Of a stretch of DNA of 7,721 nucleotides, positions 7,024-7,721 are shown in pieces; position 1 is the stretch's first letter; every line of letters starts with the position of its first letter. The position numbers and the translations under genes were made by a program. The notes below the pieces were generated by a model. That model was given only the letters and a program-made list of their open reading frames with translations. It was not told the origin of the DNA and ran no database searches. The DNA is taken from assembly GCA_902783935.1 (NCBI GenBank), contig CACZTA010000017.1:1-7721 (forward strand), read 5' to 3'. Source of the stretch: an uncultured Lachnospiraceae bacterium (lineage in GTDB: Bacteria > Bacillota > Clostridia > Lachnospirales > Lachnospiraceae).

Positions 7024-7721
7024 ATGGCGGATAAAAGAGATTATTACGAAGTGCTTGGCGTCTCAAAAGATGCCACTGAGGATGCGCTGAAAAAAGCGTA
7101 CAGAAAGCTGGCAAAAAAGTATCATCCGGATGTTAATCCGGGCAATGCCGAAGCTGCGGAGAAGTTCAAGGAAGCTTCGGAGGCGTATACCATTCTCAGT
7201 GATCCTGAAAAAAGAGCACAGTACGACCAGTTCGGTCATGCTGCCTTTGAACAGGGCGGCGGGTTCGGCGGCTTTGATTTCAATGCGTCGAATATGGGGG
7301 ACATTTTCGGCGATATTTTCGGAGACCTGTTCGGCGGCGGCAGGCGGTCCAGAGGAACTTCGGCAAACAGCCCCATGCGGGGAGCAAATGTCCGGACTTC
7401 TGTCAGTATTTCTTTTGAAGAAGCTGTTTTCGGCTGCTCGAGGACCCTGGATCTGAATCTGCGCGAAACCTGCGGGACGTGCGGAGGAAGCGGCGCAAAA
7501 CCGGGGACGACTCCGGAAACATGTACCAAGTGCCGCGGCACGGGACGAATCATAACGACGCAGCAGTCGATTTTCGGCATGATCCAGTCCGAGACTGCCT
7601 GCCCGGAATGCAGGGGAAGCGGTAAAATTATTAAGGATAAATGCCCGGACTGCAAGGGAAGCGGTTATGTCATGAAGCGGACAAAGCTGAATGTCGATAT
7701 CCCTGCGGGGATAGACAACGG
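7024..7721 (+). CDS. dnaJ: DnaJ, Hsp40 co-chaperone, 3'-truncated by the window
   Basis: DnaJ binds unfolded clients, passes them to DnaK and stimulates ATP hydrolysis through its J domain. The visible 232 residues hold the J domain (about 5-70) with the essential HPD at 34-36, a Gly/Phe-rich linker with D-I-F-G-D repeats (about 75-110), and a complete zinc-binding region with four CXXCXGXG motifs at C150/C153, C167/C170, C193/C196 and C207/C210. The full J, G/F and zinc set marks it as a true type I DnaJ and not CbpA or a short J protein. The C-terminal client-binding domain begins ([13 protein letters not shown]) and runs off the window end. The ATG at 7024 is the only suitable in-frame start. 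Its ribosome site is weak (GGGA at 7013-7016, seven bases upstream). It is the fourth gene of the CIRCE operon, 135 bases after dnaK. Confidence 0.98.
   Translation, partial: MADKRDYYEVLGVSKDATEDALKKAYRKLAKKYHPDVNPGNAEAAEKFKEASEAYTILSDPEKRAQYDQFGHAAFEQGGGFGGFDFNASNMGDIFGDIFGDLFGGGRRSRGTSANSPMRGANVRTSVSISFEEAVFGCSRTLDLNLRETCGTCGGSGAKPGTTPETCTKCRGTGRIITTQQSIFGMIQSETACPECRGSGKIIKDKCPDCKGSGYVMKRTKLNVDIPAGIDN

Noticed and set aside
7007..7090. A 27-residue open frame from ATG 7007 overlapping the dnaJ start in another frame
   Set aside because: It has only a weak GGAAAA upstream, its sequence is unremarkable, and most of it is a shifted reading of dnaJ. It could be a coupling leader but nothing supports that.

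Overview
This window reads as ordinary chromosome from a Gram-positive bacterium of the phylum Bacillota, most likely class Clostridia and possibly Lachnospiraceae-like. Three things point there. The heat-shock genes come in the order hrcA-grpE-dnaK-dnaJ behind a perfect CIRCE operator. The DnaK ATPase domain lacks the extra segment of roughly two dozen residues found in Gram-negative DnaK. The promoters, Shine-Dalgarno sites and TTG starts are of low-GC Gram-positive style, although base composition is near 50% GC. The species is not determined. All genes lie on the + strand, and the long minus-strand open frames are shadows.

Layout: (1) 1-925 is the 3' part of a PucR/CdaR-type transcriptional regulator whose N-terminus is cut off by the window edge. 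(2) 915-1007 is a compact junction. A good sigma-A-type promoter overlaps the end of the regulator gene and is followed at once by an intrinsic terminator hairpin and a perfect Shine-Dalgarno site. (3) 1008-3107 is uvrB, the damage-recognition helicase subunit of nucleotide excision repair, closed by a terminator whose loop contains the stop codon. (4) 3153-3219 holds the heat-shock promoter and CIRCE. (5) 3240-7721 is the operon hrcA (repressor), grpE (nucleotide exchange factor), dnaK (Hsp70) and dnaJ (J-domain co-chaperone, cut off at the window end). A perfect 12-bp hairpin sits between dnaK and dnaJ.

How the parts work together: HrcA binds CIRCE and represses its own operon. From family knowledge, HrcA activity depends on the GroEL chaperonin, so unfolded protein relieves repression. 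DnaJ delivers clients to DnaK and stimulates its ATPase, and GrpE releases ADP to reset the cycle. Differences in start codon, Shine-Dalgarno strength and the intergenic hairpin look suited to making DnaK in excess over HrcA, GrpE and DnaJ; that is inference. UvrB belongs to a separate transcription unit.

I found no mobile element, CRISPR array, RNA gene or undescribed system. What deserves a second look is regulatory fine structure: the promoter/terminator/Shine-Dalgarno overlap ahead of uvrB, the terminator folded around the uvrB stop codon, and the dnaK-dnaJ hairpin.
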